From Actinacidiphila paucisporea (GTDB lineage: Bacteria > Actinomycetota > Actinomycetes > Streptomycetales > Streptomycetaceae), in contig NZ_FRBI01000004.1 of NCBI RefSeq assembly GCF_900142575.1, forward strand, positions 336,874 to 400,873: a stretch of 64,000 nt of DNA, in the 5' to 3' direction. Shown here piece after piece: positions 23,292-32,339 of the stretch. The notes under the pieces are model-generated. The model was not told where the DNA came from and made no database searches. It worked only from the letters and a program-made list of their open reading frames with translations. Numbering within the stretch: the stretch's first letter is position 1; the number at the start of each line of letters is the position of its first letter. The translations under genes were made by a program, and so were the position numbers.

Positions 23292-23792
23292 ATGTCCTTC
23301 CTCCGCCGCCGCAGCGCAGCCACGCCCACCGGGCCGGACTTCGACGTACTCGCGATGGACCCGGGGGACTGGCCCGGCGACCTCGGGGCCGGGCTGTTGC
23401 CAGGGCCCGACGGGCGGTGCGAGGGGATCTACCTGCGCTACGACCTCTTCGGCGGCCGGGGCCCCGCGATGCTCATCGGCAACCTGCCGGAGGGCTCGCC
23501 CGCCCGGGAGCTGGGTGAGGGCCAGGTGCCCTTCGAGGTGGCGCAGCTCCTCGCCGCGCTCGGCAACGACGAGCCCGCCGAGGTCACCGAGATCGAGGAC
23601 ACCCCGGTGTGGCAGGGCGACGGACTGCTGATCGTCCGGCGGATCAAGATCTCGGAGTCGCGGGTCGCCTGCGCGCAGTTCGACCGCAGCGACGGTGTGC
23701 AGGTGACCATCGCCACCTGGGACCGGCCGATCACCGACGACCTCTACCAGCTGCTCAAGCCGCTGCCCGCGGAGATGTTCCAGGCCGGCTGA
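23292..23792 (+). CDS. Conserved actinomycete protein, unknown function
   Basis: 166 residues, acidic, no signal or membrane segment. 'DVLAMDPGDWPGDLGAGLLP', 'GIYLRYDLFGGRGPAMLIG' and 'RRIKISESRVACAQFDRSDG' are distinctive but match no family I can name. The composition and strand pattern suggest a small alpha/beta cytoplasmic protein. A leaderless-type promoter precedes it. It is convergent with the APH-type gene and separated from it by a hairpin. Confidence 0.65.
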   Translation: MSFLRRRSAATPTGPDFDVLAMDPGDWPGDLGAGLLPGPDGRCEGIYLRYDLFGGRGPAMLIGNLPEGSPARELGEGQVPFEVAQLLAALGNDEPAEVTEIEDTPVWQGDGLLIVRRIKISESRVACAQFDRSDGVQVTIATWDRPITDDLYQLLKPLPAEMFQAG

Positions 23793-23845
23793 GGCCGGCG
23801 TCGGGGTACGCCGCGCGGATCGGGGACGCCGCGGTGGTCCGGCCC

Positions 23846-23867
23846 GGCTGAGCCCCCGCGCTCAGCC
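23846..23867. terminator. Hairpin between convergent genes
   Basis: GGCTGAG (23846-23852) and CTCAGCC (23861-23867) with an 8-nt C-rich loop, just before the stop of the APH-type gene on the minus strand. Confidence 0.55.
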
Positions 23868-23876
23868 CGCCGTCCT

Positions 23877-24959
23877 TCACCGCGTGCCGACCGCGGCGCG
23901 TACGGCCCTGCGCGCCAGGCCGCAGTCGTCGTGCAGCCTGCGCAGCAGCAGCCGCTGCTCCTCGCCGGTCTCCGCGGCCCCGGGCGCCGCCGGTGCGGTG
24001 GACCGCATGGTGCGCTGCACAGCCGTCTCGTACGTACGGATCTCCCGGGTCAGCACCAGCATCAGGTTGACCAGGAAGGCGTCCCGCGCCGCCGGACCGG
24101 GCGCCTGCGCCTGCTGGCTGATCTGGCGGCGTGCCGCCTCGTCGTCGCCCAGCACCGACCACAGCACCGCCAGGTCGTAGCCGGGCAGATACCAGCCCGC
24201 GTGCTCCCAGTCGACCAGCGAGGGGCCGGCCGGCGAGAGCAGCACGTTGGACAGCAGCGCGTCGCCGTGGCAGAACTGCCCCTGCGCGTGGGCCAGTCCG
24301 TGCAGCAGCTTCTGCAGGTCGCCCATGTCCCGGTCGGTGAGCAGGCCCAGCTCGTGGTAACGGCTGATCCTGGCCGGGTAGTCGATCGGCGCGTCGAAGG
24401 AACCGGGCGGCGGGCGCCACATGTTGATCCGCGCGTACGCCGTCAGGGCGGCGCGCACGTCGCCCCGGCTCGGCGGCCGGGAAGGGTGGCGCTGCGGCGA
24501 GACGACCCGTCCGGGCATCCGCTCCATCACCAGGACGCAGCTGTCCGGGTCGGCGGCGATCAGCCGCGGCACCCGCACCGGCGGCCGGTGCCGGACGAAG
24601 GTCCGGTAGGCCGCTATCTCGTGGCGGAAACGATCCGCCCAGGCGGGCGAGTGGTCCAGCAGGCACTTCGCCACCGCCGGCGAGCGACCCGAGGTGCCGA
24701 TCAGCAGGGCCGTACGGCCACCGCGGCGCAGCAGCTGCACGGGAGTGAACTCGGGGCAGATGCGCTGTACCGCTGCGACCGCGGTGCGCAGCTGGGCTCC
24801 CTGCGGGCCGGTCAAGTCGATTCTCCCGCTGAGCGGATGGGGGCCGCCGAGCGTCCCGCGCCGCAGTCCTGCTGCGGGGCGCGTTCTGACGGCCGGCTCC
24901 GCCACGGCGGGGTAGGCGGGGCGGGGCGGGGCGGACACGGAGGACGATGCCGAATACAT
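23877..24959 (-). CDS. APH-family phosphotransferase
   Basis: 360 residues, kinase-like aminoglycoside-phosphotransferase fold. The catalytic loop is '[18 protein letters not shown]' (HGD-x-x-x-x-N), the metal Asp lies in '[20 protein letters not shown]', and the hinge region is '[14 protein letters not shown]'. The N-terminal 50 residues are Pro/Ala-rich and probably disordered. Members phosphorylate small molecules (aminoglycosides, choline, homoserine, maltose); the substrate is not predictable. It stands alone and divergent from the NsdA-like regulator. Confidence 0.82.
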   Translation of the reverse strand: MYSASSSVSAPPRPAYPAVAEPAVRTRPAAGLRRGTLGGPHPLSGRIDLTGPQGAQLRTAVAAVQRICPEFTPVQLLRRGGRTALLIGTSGRSPAVAKCLLDHSPAWADRFRHEIAAYRTFVRHRPPVRVPRLIAADPDSCVLVMERMPGRVVSPQRHPSRPPSRGDVRAALTAYARINMWRPPPGSFDAPIDYPARISRYHELGLLTDRDMGDLQKLLHGLAHAQGQFCHGDALLSNVLLSPAGPSLVDWEHAGWYLPGYDLAVLWSVLGDDEAARRQISQQAQAPGPAARDAFLVNLMLVLTREIRTYETAVQRTMRSTAPAAPGAAETGEEQRLLLRRLHDDCGLARRAVRAAVGTR

Positions 24960-25083
24960 GGGAAGAAGCAGATCCCTTCACGTGCCTACGAGTTCGGGAG
25001 CGCCGACCCCGGCCCGGTACCGCACCCTGGGGAATGCGGCTCCGGGGCGGGGTGGCGCGTTCCTACCTGACACCCGGCGGCCC

Positions 25084-25120
25084 CTGGCAGACCATCTGGC
25101 GGACCCTGGCGAACCCTGGC
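25084..25120. repeat. Four short direct repeats upstream of the NsdA-like gene
   Basis: CTGGC at 25084, 25096, 25106 and 25116; the last three occur as (A/G)ACCCTGGCGA-like units about 10 bp apart, i.e. on one DNA face. They end 30 bp before a candidate -10, TAGTGT (25151-25156). Possible regulator iterons. Confidence 0.45.
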
Positions 25121-25186
25121 GAATAGTCGCGGGGCGATTGTCGGGGGGAATAGTGTCAACAGCGCCGAGGAACCTGGGGGCTTGAC

Positions 25187-26668
25187 GTGGGCAATGAGGC
25201 CAACACCCGACTCGCGGACCTGTTCGGTCTCACCGGCTGGTCCAAGGGCGAACTCGCGCGGCTGGTCAACCGGCAGGCGGCGGCCATGGGCCACCCGCAG
25301 CTGGCGACCGACACGTCGCGCGTGCGCCGCTGGATCGACACCGGTGAGTCGCCGCGCGAACCCGTGCCGAAAGTGTTGGCCGCGCTGTTCACCGAGCGTC
25401 TCGGCCGTGTCGTGACCATCGAGGATCTCGGGTTCGACCGGCGCCGGCAGACGGGAAAGAGACAGACCGGAGACGGCCTCCCGTGGCCGCCGGAAAGAAC
25501 AGCCGCGGTCCTCACCGAATTCACGGGAATGGACCTCATGCTCAACCGACGCGGTCTGGTGGGCGCGGGCGCCGCGCTCGCCTCAGGAACCGTCATCAGC
25601 AACGCCATGTACGACTGGCTGCACACCGACCCGGCCCTGGCGGCCGACGCACCGAGGCTGGACCATCCGCTGCACGCCGACCAGGCCGACTACGACCGCT
25701 ATGAGGCGGTCCCGGTCGGCTCCCAGGAGATCGAGTCGCTGGAGCGCTCGGTCGAGGTCTTCCGCGCCTGGGACGCCGCCCGCGGCGGCGGGCTCCAGCG
25801 CAAGGCCGTCGTCGGCCAGCTCAACGAGGTGGGCGGCATGCTCTCCTACCGGCACCCGGTGCACCTGCAGCGCCGGCTGTGGGGGGTGGCGGCCAACCTG
25901 GCGGTCCTGGCCGGCTGGATGTCGCACGACATCGGGCTCGAACCCACCGCCCAGAAATACTTCCTGATCGCCGCGCACGCCGCCCGCGAGGGCGACGACC
26001 GCCCGCGCGCCGGCGAGGCGCTGTCCCGGGCCGCCCGGCAGATGGTGCACCTCGGCAAGCCCGAGCAGGCGCTGGACCTGATGCAGCTCGCCTCGTCCGG
26101 TTCCGGCGACCGCACCCTGCCCCGCACCCGTGCGATGCTGCACACCATCGAGGCGTGGGCGCAGGCGTCCCTGGGGCGCGGCCAGGCGATGCGGCGCACC
26201 CTCGGCGAGGCCGAGGAACTGTTCGTGTCGGACAAGGGCGACGTGCCCCCGCCGAGCTGGATGCAGAATTTCGACGAGGCCGACCTGCACGGCATGCAGG
26301 CGCTCGCCTACCGCACGCTGGCCGAGCACGAACCGTCGGCCGCCGCGCAGGCCCAGGTGCACGCCAAGCAGGCGATCTCGCTGCGCACCTCGGGCCACGA
26401 GCGGTCGATGATCTTCGACTACCTCTCGCTGGCCTCGGCCTGCTTCATCGCCGACGATCCGGAACAGGCCGACCGCTACGCCCGTATGGCGCTGCTGACC
26501 ATCGGCCAGACCTCCTCGCACCGCACCTGGGACCGGCTGCGCGAGATGTACCGCCTCACCGGGCGCTACTCGGACTACACGCGGATCCAGGACCTGCGCG
26601 AGGAGATCGAGTCGACCCTGCCCGGACGGAAGAAGAGCGGAGGCGCCCCGCGCTACCGCGACGTCTGA
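25187..26668 (+). CDS. NsdA-like TPR regulatory protein
   Basis: 493 residues. The N-terminal 'GWSKGELARLVNRQAAAMG' and 'DTSRVRRWIDTGESPREPVP' then 'KVLAALFTERLGRVVTIEDL' resemble the HTH-like segment of Streptomyces NsdA-family negative regulators of differentiation. A Tat-like or hydrophobic stretch 'MLNRRGLVGAGAALASGTVI' lies near 115-135. The rest is TPR-like helices (about 190-470). By family analogy it would modulate sporulation or antibiotic production. GTG 25187 is the only plausible start before the HTH region. Whether it is NsdA itself or one of several paralogues cannot be decided here. Confidence 0.72.
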   Translation: MGNEANTRLADLFGLTGWSKGELARLVNRQAAAMGHPQLATDTSRVRRWIDTGESPREPVPKVLAALFTERLGRVVTIEDLGFDRRRQTGKRQTGDGLPWPPERTAAVLTEFTGMDLMLNRRGLVGAGAALASGTVISNAMYDWLHTDPALAADAPRLDHPLHADQADYDRYEAVPVGSQEIESLERSVEVFRAWDAARGGGLQRKAVVGQLNEVGGMLSYRHPVHLQRRLWGVAANLAVLAGWMSHDIGLEPTAQKYFLIAAHAAREGDDRPRAGEALSRAARQMVHLGKPEQALDLMQLASSGSGDRTLPRTRAMLHTIEAWAQASLGRGQAMRRTLGEAEELFVSDKGDVPPPSWMQNFDEADLHGMQALAYRTLAEHEPSAAAQAQVHAKQAISLRTSGHERSMIFDYLSLASACFIADDPEQADRYARMALLTIGQTSSHRTWDRLREMYRLTGRYSDYTRIQDLREEIESTLPGRKKSGGAPRYRDV

Positions 26669-26758
26669 GGCAGACCCCGGCAGGCCCGCACCCCGGTATC
26701 CGGCCGCCGCCGTACGACATGCCGCCGTCCCGCCGCCGAACGGGCCGGACAGCAGTGG

Positions 26759-28228
26759 TCAGAGGATCCTGGCGATCAGCACGCAGGCGTCGTCCTCGCG
26801 GTCCGGCGTGCCGAACTCCTCCGCCACCAGCCGTACGCAGTCCTGCGCGGTCCTGGCGGCGGCGAAGAGCGGGGCCATGGCCAGCAGCCGGTTCCCGCCC
26901 GCCGCGGCCTCCGCCGTGCCCGTCGAGGTGTCGACGAGCACGCGGCGCGGCGCCAGGCCGTCGGTGTGCAGCACCAGCAGGTCACCGGGTGCCAGCTGCT
27001 CGCGTGCCTGGGTGTACTGCGCGCCCGAGGTGGCGCCGAGCAGGACGCCGTCCGGCGGATCGAGGGACCGCCCTGTCCCGTTGCGGAACAGCAGCGGGGC
27101 GGGGTGGCCCGCCTGCGACCAGTGCAGCACGCGGGTGGCCGGTTCGTACCGGCAGCACAGGGCGCTGCCGAGGGCGGGCTGCGGCGAGGTGTCGAGCAGT
27201 TCGTTGAGCCAGCCCATCAGCGGGCCCGGCTGGAGGCCGGCGACGGCCATTCCGCGCAGGGCGCCCAGCAGCATCGCCATGCCGGACGTGGCGGCCACAC
27301 CGTGTCCGGTGAGATCGCCGACGGTGAGTAAGGAGGCCCCGTCCGGCAACTGCATCGCGTCGTACCAGTCGCCGCCGATCAGGGCGCTGGTCGCGGACGG
27401 CAGATAGTGCGCCGCCAGGTCCATCGTGGTCGGCCCCCCGTCCAGCGGGAAGCGCTGGGCGCCGCGCCACGGCGGCAGCACGGCCTCCTGCAGCTCGACC
27501 GCCATACGCCGCTCGGTCTGCGCGATCTGCCGCTGCCGCTGCAGCGACTCCCTGGTCTCCCGCAACGTCCGCTGGCTGCGCCGCAGATCGCTGACGTCCC
27601 GCAGCACCGCCCACATCGACTCGGTGCCGCCGTCGGCGCCGAGCACCGGCTCGCCGACCATGTGCACGGTGCGCACCGAGCCGTCCGCGCGCACGATACG
27701 GAACTCGCCGTCGATCGGCCGGCCGTCCACCAGGCAGCCGGTCACCATCTCGGTGAGCACCGCCTGGTCCTCGGCGAACAGCCAGGACGGCAGCTCGTCC
27801 AGGGTGAGCGGGCCGTCCTCGGGGGAGCGGCCGAAGATGCGGTACAGCTCGTCCGACCACAGCGCCCCGTCGGTGAGCAGGTCCCACTGCGCGCTGCCGG
27901 CCCGGCCCAGTGCCCCCACCGCGGCCGCGTCCGGCCGGGACGGCTGCAGCGGCACATCGAGCAGCAGCAGCCCGTCGGGCGGCAGGTCGGCGGGGTCCAG
28001 GCCGTCCCTGAGCTGCCCGAGGTGGGTGCCCAGGTCGTCCAGCTGGTGCACGGCCAGGTCGCACAGCGCACGCTGCCAGCGCAGCTGCGGGTCTCCGGCG
28101 GTGTCGCTGTCCCGCAGGACCGCGTCGACCCGGGTCCTGAGCTGGCGTGCCTGGGAGATCAGCGCGTCCACCGTACCGGGGTCCGGCGGTTGCGCGGCGG
28201 CGTGATCCGCGTGCGTAGGGGACGGCAT
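26759..28228 (-). CDS. PAS-PP2C (RsbU-like) serine phosphatase
   Basis: 489 residues. The N-terminal helical region (1-100) is followed by a PAS fold about 110-225 ('SDELYRIFGRSPEDGPLTLD', 'GEFRIVRADGSVRTVHMVGE'), a short coiled coil ('SLQRQRQIAQTERRMAVELQ'), and an SpoIIE/PP2C domain about 255-489. The metal Asp residues are in 'ALIGGDWYDAMQLPDG', 'TVGDLTGHGVAA' and 'REDDACVLIARI'. Such proteins dephosphorylate anti-anti-sigma factors in partner-switching stress signalling. TTA at 27329-27331 (Leu in ASLLTV) makes it a bldA target candidate. ATG 28228 follows CGGAG. No sigma/anti-sigma gene is adjacent. Confidence 0.88.
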   Translation of the reverse strand: MPSPTHADHAAAQPPDPGTVDALISQARQLRTRVDAVLRDSDTAGDPQLRWQRALCDLAVHQLDDLGTHLGQLRDGLDPADLPPDGLLLLDVPLQPSRPDAAAVGALGRAGSAQWDLLTDGALWSDELYRIFGRSPEDGPLTLDELPSWLFAEDQAVLTEMVTGCLVDGRPIDGEFRIVRADGSVRTVHMVGEPVLGADGGTESMWAVLRDVSDLRRSQRTLRETRESLQRQRQIAQTERRMAVELQEAVLPPWRGAQRFPLDGGPTTMDLAAHYLPSATSALIGGDWYDAMQLPDGASLLTVGDLTGHGVAATSGMAMLLGALRGMAVAGLQPGPLMGWLNELLDTSPQPALGSALCCRYEPATRVLHWSQAGHPAPLLFRNGTGRSLDPPDGVLLGATSGAQYTQAREQLAPGDLLVLHTDGLAPRRVLVDTSTGTAEAAAGGNRLLAMAPLFAAARTAQDCVRLVAEEFGTPDREDDACVLIARIL

Positions 28229-28624
28229 GACGCACTCCGAACGTGTCTGCTGGCAGGCTCTCAACGGCCGTGGCGGACGGAAGGGACCGGTAACGACTGT
28301 TGCACAGGGAGCGATGGGTCGTAAGGGTTTCCGCGATACCCGAACTGGTGGTGCTTGCGGCATATGCCAACAGCCCAGCGGGTTTTCGGCCGCGCAACCG
28401 CCGCCCCCCGGCCGCCCGTACGTCACCCGGGGGCCACCCTGCCCCCGCCCGCGAGGCGCTCCCGAAGCGACAGCGCGCCGCCGAGTCGGTAGGCTGCCGC
28501 CGCCCGTCCCCACGGGGTCCGCCCCGGCCACCAGGTGTGAAATGCCCGGTGATCGGTAAGGATGCCGGGCATCAGCAGCGGAAATCCCGTTGCCATGCAA
28601 CCCCCCGCACCGGATGCTGACCTC
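28229..28624. other. Divergent intergenic region with structured leader
   Basis: 396 bp with no gene between rsbU-like and HEAT genes. It contains the 10-bp palindrome GGCATATGCC (28359-28368); TAGGCT (28490-28495), a -10 candidate for the rightward gene; and two hairpins in the resulting about 125-nt leader. The first pairs ATGCCCGG (28542-28549) with CCGGGCAT (28565-28572). The second pairs GTTGC with GCAAC around 28589-28601. I cannot match it to a known riboswitch. Confidence 0.5.
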
Positions 28625-30052
28625 ATGTTTGACCCAGACATAGCGCCCAGCGGCACCCTTCTCGGCCTCCTCCAGCGGGGGCGCGGAGACGGTCCCCTGC
28701 ACGCCCTCGCGGCACCGCGGGCCGACGCGCTCGCCGCCCTGGAGCATTGCGTGCTGCGCGACCCGCGGCTCGACTGGCGCGTCGAGTCGCGCTCCCTCTA
28801 CTACGCGCGGCTCTACTCCGACCTGGAGGGCCCGCTCGACGGGATCGAACAGCACCTTTTCCGCCCCGACGACCTGATCGTCCCCGACGAGCACCGCTGC
28901 GGCCTGGCCCTGTCCGTACTGGGCCACCTGGCGGGATACGGCCGCAGGGACGCCCTCAACCTGCTGCGCCGCTACGCCGCCACCGGCGGCTGCTGGGAAT
29001 GGGCGCTGGACGAACTGGCCGTACGCGACGGCGAGGCCGGGCTGCGCGCCCTGGGCCCCGCCGTGGTCGCCCGCTTCCCCCGCACCCCCGAGGGCGACGC
29101 CGCCCTCGCCCGGGCGGTCCGCGAGGCCTACGAACCCCGCCCCTGGCAGCTCTGGGCCGAGGACGCCTCGCACCCCGCCACCGCGGAGAGGGTCAGGCAG
29201 GCCACGGAACAGGTCAGCTTCGACCGCTGGCAGCGCCAGATGCGCTCGGCGGGGCCCACCCCCGGCTGGAGCGTCGGCGCCGTCCTGGAATGGGCGCAGC
29301 AGGGCCTCGACGCCCACCCCTGCGCAGAGAGGGACCAGCCCGCCGCCCGCTGCCTGGCCGCCGTCGCCGGCCCCGAGGACCGTCCGGCCCTGCTGGACGC
29401 CGCCCTGCACGGCCCCTCCGCCGCCCGCGCCGCCGCCCTGCGGCACCTCGCCGACCGCCGAGACCCGAAGTGCCTCGACCTGATCGAGGCCGCCGCCGAG
29501 GCCGTCGACGAGCGCGTGGTGCGCGCCGCCGTCGAGTCCTTCGCGCGCATGTACGACGACGCCGCGATGGCCCGCGCCCGCTGCTGGGCGGTGCGCACCG
29601 ACCCGCTCGGCGCGGCCGCGGCCCGGATGCTCGCCCGCCACGGCGGCCCCGCCGACGCCGACCTCGTCCTCGCCGCACTGCGCCGCACCGTCCAGTCGGG
29701 CGGCGCAGACGCCGAAGGGCTCGACCCCCTCGTCGAAGGCGTCGGCCGGCTCGCCGCCTGCCGCGCCGCACCCCTGCTGCGGCACCTCTACCGCGAGACG
29801 TCCTCCTCCCAGCTGCGTGGCACCGCCGCCCGCGCCCTTGCGCTCGCCGACCCCGGCTTCGCGGCCGGCTTCGCCGTCGAGTGCCTGTGGGACTGCGAGG
29901 AGGCCACCCGCGAACTGGCCGCGCACCGGGCCGCCTCCGGCGACGTCCGGGTGCTGACCCAACTGCGCCGGCTGGCCGCCGACCCCGCGGAGGAGGCGGA
30001 GGTCCAGACGGCCGTCCGCGGCCGCCTCAGCTCCGGCGGCACCTCCCGCTGA
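28625..30052 (+). CDS. HEAT-repeat protein, unknown function
   Basis: 475 residues. The N-terminus 'MFDPDIAPSGTLLGLLQRGR' and 'SRSLYYARLYSDLEGPLDGI' define a conserved streptomycete family. From about 230 on, it is alpha-helical with Ala/Leu/Arg HEAT-like pairs ('AAALRHLADRRDPKCLDLIE', 'AAARMLARHGGPADADLVLA', 'AARALALADPGFAAGFAVEC'). It probably acts as a protein-interaction scaffold. ATG 28625 is used because the conserved N-terminus begins there; in-frame ATGs at 28562 and 28595 fall within leader hairpins. A terminator hairpin follows immediately after the stop. Confidence 0.7.
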   Translation: MFDPDIAPSGTLLGLLQRGRGDGPLHALAAPRADALAALEHCVLRDPRLDWRVESRSLYYARLYSDLEGPLDGIEQHLFRPDDLIVPDEHRCGLALSVLGHLAGYGRRDALNLLRRYAATGGCWEWALDELAVRDGEAGLRALGPAVVARFPRTPEGDAALARAVREAYEPRPWQLWAEDASHPATAERVRQATEQVSFDRWQRQMRSAGPTPGWSVGAVLEWAQQGLDAHPCAERDQPAARCLAAVAGPEDRPALLDAALHGPSAARAAALRHLADRRDPKCLDLIEAAAEAVDERVVRAAVESFARMYDDAAMARARCWAVRTDPLGAAAARMLARHGGPADADLVLAALRRTVQSGGADAEGLDPLVEGVGRLAACRAAPLLRHLYRETSSSQLRGTAARALALADPGFAAGFAVECLWDCEEATRELAAHRAASGDVRVLTQLRRLAADPAEEAEVQTAVRGRLSSGGTSR

Positions 30053-30056
30053 TCCC

Positions 30057-30076
30057 GGAGCCCGTCGTCGGGCTCC
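30057..30076 (+). terminator. Hairpin terminator after the HEAT-repeat gene
   Basis: GGAGCCCG (30057-30064), loop TCGT, CGGGCTCC (30069-30076), perfect 8-bp stem starting 5 bp after the stop codon. Confidence 0.7.
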
Positions 30077-30236
30077 CCCCGGTGGCGCGGCGCCGGGGGT
30101 CGCCGGGGCGGGAGAGCCCGTGCCGTCGCGGACGTCCAGGCCCGTGGCCTGAGCGCGGCCCAACGCTCATGGGGCGTTCCCCTTCGGGAAAGATCCTCGT
30201 GGCCCTGACAACGTCCGGCGCGGCGACAACGTCCGT

Positions 30237-31280
30237 ATGAGAGTCGCCATCGTCACGGAGTCCTTCCCACCCGACGTCAACGGAGTGGCCCACTGCGCCC
30301 TGCGCACGGCCGAACACCTCGCCCGCCGCGGCCACGAGCCGATGGTCGTCGCGCCCGCCGGCCCGTACGACCAGGACGCCGACGACCCCTGCCAGGTCGT
30401 CCGCGTCCCCTCCCTGCCGCTGCCCGGCTACCCGCAGGTGCGCGTCGCGCTGCCCGGCCGGCGCACCGCCGCCGCCATCGCCGCGCACCGCGCCGACCTC
30501 GTCCACCTGGCCAGTCCGTTCGTCCTCGGGGTACGCGGCCTCGCCGCCGCGACCCGGCTGGGCATACCGGCGGTCGCCGTCTACCAGACCGACCTGGCCG
30601 GCTACGCCAGGACGTACCTGAACGCCGGCGAGGCCGCCGCCTGGCGCCGGATCCGCGCCGTCCACACCGCCGCCGCGCGCACCCTGGCCCCCTCCACCGC
30701 CGCGGCCGCCGCGCTCGCCGGCCAGGGCGTGCCCCGGGTCCACCTGTGGCCGCGCGGCGTCGACTCGGTTCGCTTCCACCCCGCTCACCGCGACGAGGCG
30801 CTGCGCCGCGAACTCGCCCCGCGCGGCGAGCTGATCGTCGGCTACGTCGGCCGGCTCGCCGCCGAGAAGCACGTCGAACTGCTGGCCGGCACCTGCGAAC
30901 TGCCCGGTGTGCGCGTCGTCGTGGTCGGCGACGGCCCCAGCGCCGCCGGGCTGCGCCAGGCCCTGCCGCGCGCGGTCTTCCTCGGCCGCAGGACCGGGGA
31001 CGACCTCGCCCGCTTCTACGCCTCGCTCGACGTCTTCTGCCACACCGGCCCGTTCGAGACCTTCTGCCAGACCGTCCAGGAGGCCATGGCCAGCGGCGTC
31101 CCGGTGATCGCCCCGGCCGCCGGCGGCCCCCTCGACCTGGTCGGCCACGGCAGGACCGGCCTGCTCGTCCCGCCCGGGGACGACCTCGCCGTACGGACCG
31201 CCGTCCGCCTGCTGCACGCCGACGCGCGGCTGCGGGCCCGCTACGGCGCCGCCGCCCGCGCGGCCGTCCGCCCCCGGCTA
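30237..31280 (+). CDS. GT4 glycosyltransferase (MgtA-like), 3' end disrupted by a repeat
   Basis: The recognisable part is 348 residues of a GT-B enzyme. The N-terminal acceptor domain is 'MRVAIVTESFPPDVNGVAHC', and the donor domain has 'LIVGYVGRLAAEKHVELLAG' and the EX7E motif 'GPFETFCQTVQEAMASGVPV'. It is closest to actinobacterial mannosyltransferases that glycosylate membrane lipids. Family members continue about 25-30 residues with an R-x-W-x-x-x-x-D-x-L-x-x-H-Y-type final helix. Here the sequence instead enters a tandem repeat at 31281 and has no stop in frame until 32142-32144, deep in the antisense of pxpC. A stop (TAG 31278-31280) exists in the +1 frame. It is therefore truncated or frameshifted; activity uncertain. 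Confidence 0.7.
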
Positions 31281-31430
31281 GAACGGTCCGTCGCGTGCGG
31301 ACGGGGGGCAGCCCGTCAGGGGCGCGGGGAACTGCGCGACAAGCCACGACGAACCGTCGTGTGCGGAACGGGGGGCAGCCCGTCAGGGGCGCGGGGAACT
31401 GCGCGCCCAGCCACGACGAACCGTCGGGAG
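31281..31430. repeat. Two tandem ~70-bp units carrying the dispersed 20-bp core
   Basis: The units start at 31281 and 31351 (GAAC(G/C)GTC..), each containing GTGCGGA(A)CGGGGGGCAGCC and the core GGGGCGCGGGGAACTGCGCG (31319-31338, 31386-31405) followed by AGCCACGAC. A third partial unit begins at 31418. The core is identical to that at 11321-11486. Confidence 0.85.
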
Positions 31431-31451
31431 AATCGCGCGGCCGGGGCTACT

Positions 31452-32339
31452 TCACAGCACCGGCCGCCCGGCCCGCAGGGCCACGAAGCGGACCCTCGTG
31501 CCGGGCGCGGACTGGGCCGCGGAGGGCAGCGACTCCTCGGGAACGACGCCGATCACCGGATACCCCCCGGTGGTGGGGTGGTCGGCGAGGAAGACGACAG
31601 GGCGGCCGTCCGGCGGCACTTGGACGGCCCCCGGCACCATGCCCTCGCTGGGCAGCTCGCCGTCCCGCCCGGGGGCTCGGCTCAGCGCGGGGCCCTGGAC
31701 GCGCAGGCCGATGCGGTTGGAGGCGGGGGAGACGGTGTAGTGCCCGGTGACCAGGGCGCGCAGGGAGCCCGGCGCGAACCAGTCGTCCCGCGGACCGGGC
31801 AGGAACGGCAGCACCAGCTCCGCACCGGCCGAGCCGTACGGCACGACATCGGCCGCGGCGCCGCGGTTCCGGTCCCGCCCGACGGGCAACTCGTCGCCGT
31901 CGGCGAGCGGCGCCGGGCCGAGCCCGGACAGCAGGTCCGTGGCCCGGCTGCCCAGCACCGAGTCGACAGCGAGCCCGCCGGCCACCGCGATGTAACTGCG
32001 CAACCCGACCGTGGCCGCCCCGACGTCGAGCACCGCGCCGGCCGGCACGACCACGGGCGCACCCCAGGCCGCGGGCCGGCCGTCGACCCGTACCGGGCAG
32101 CCCGCCCCGGTGACCGCGATCAGCACCGTCCGCGACGCCCGTAGCGCGCATCCCGTCACGGTGGTCTCCAGCCCTGCGGCCCGCTCGCCATTGCCGACCA
32201 GCCGATTCGCCAACCTCTGGGCCGGCAGGTCCAACGCCCCGGACCGCGGCACCCCGAGATGCGCGAACCCGGCCCGGCCGATGTCCTGCACGGTCGTCAA
32301 CGCCCCGGCCCGCACCACCTGCAACACCGCCGCGCTCAC
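31452..32339 (-). CDS. pxpC: 5-oxoprolinase subunit PxpC (KipA-like)
   Basis: 295 residues. 'VVRAGALTTVQDIGRAGFAH' and 'GVPRSGALDLPAQRLANRLV' are the N-terminal signature of the biotin-dependent-carboxyltransferase-like PxpC/KipA family. 'NRIGLRVQGPALSR' and 'VFLADHPTTGGYPVIGVV' complete it. With PxpB and PxpA it cleaves 5-oxoproline to glutamate using ATP. GTG 32339 is the natural family start, but 172 bp separate it from pxpB, unusual for this normally overlapping pair. The spacer is a G/C-tract (GGGCCCCCCGGGCCC-like), so the gap may be an insertion. It is convergent with the damaged glycosyltransferase. Confidence 0.88.
   Translation of the reverse strand: MSAAVLQVVRAGALTTVQDIGRAGFAHLGVPRSGALDLPAQRLANRLVGNGERAAGLETTVTGCALRASRTVLIAVTGAGCPVRVDGRPAAWGAPVVVPAGAVLDVGAATVGLRSYIAVAGGLAVDSVLGSRATDLLSGLGPAPLADGDELPVGRDRNRGAAADVVPYGSAGAELVLPFLPGPRDDWFAPGSLRALVTGHYTVSPASNRIGLRVQGPALSRAPGRDGELPSEGMVPGAVQVPPDGRPVVFLADHPTTGGYPVIGVVPEESLPSAAQSAPGTRVRFVALRAGRPVL

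Noticed and set aside
28542..28601. Known riboswitch upstream of the HEAT-repeat gene
   Set aside because: Hairpins are present but no conserved core of TPP, cobalamin, SAM, c-di-AMP or glycine classes could be matched by eye.
31281..32144. Continuation of the glycosyltransferase frame
   Set aside because: Encodes repeat-derived and antisense-pxpC sequence with no family similarity; pxpC on the other strand is clearly the real gene.
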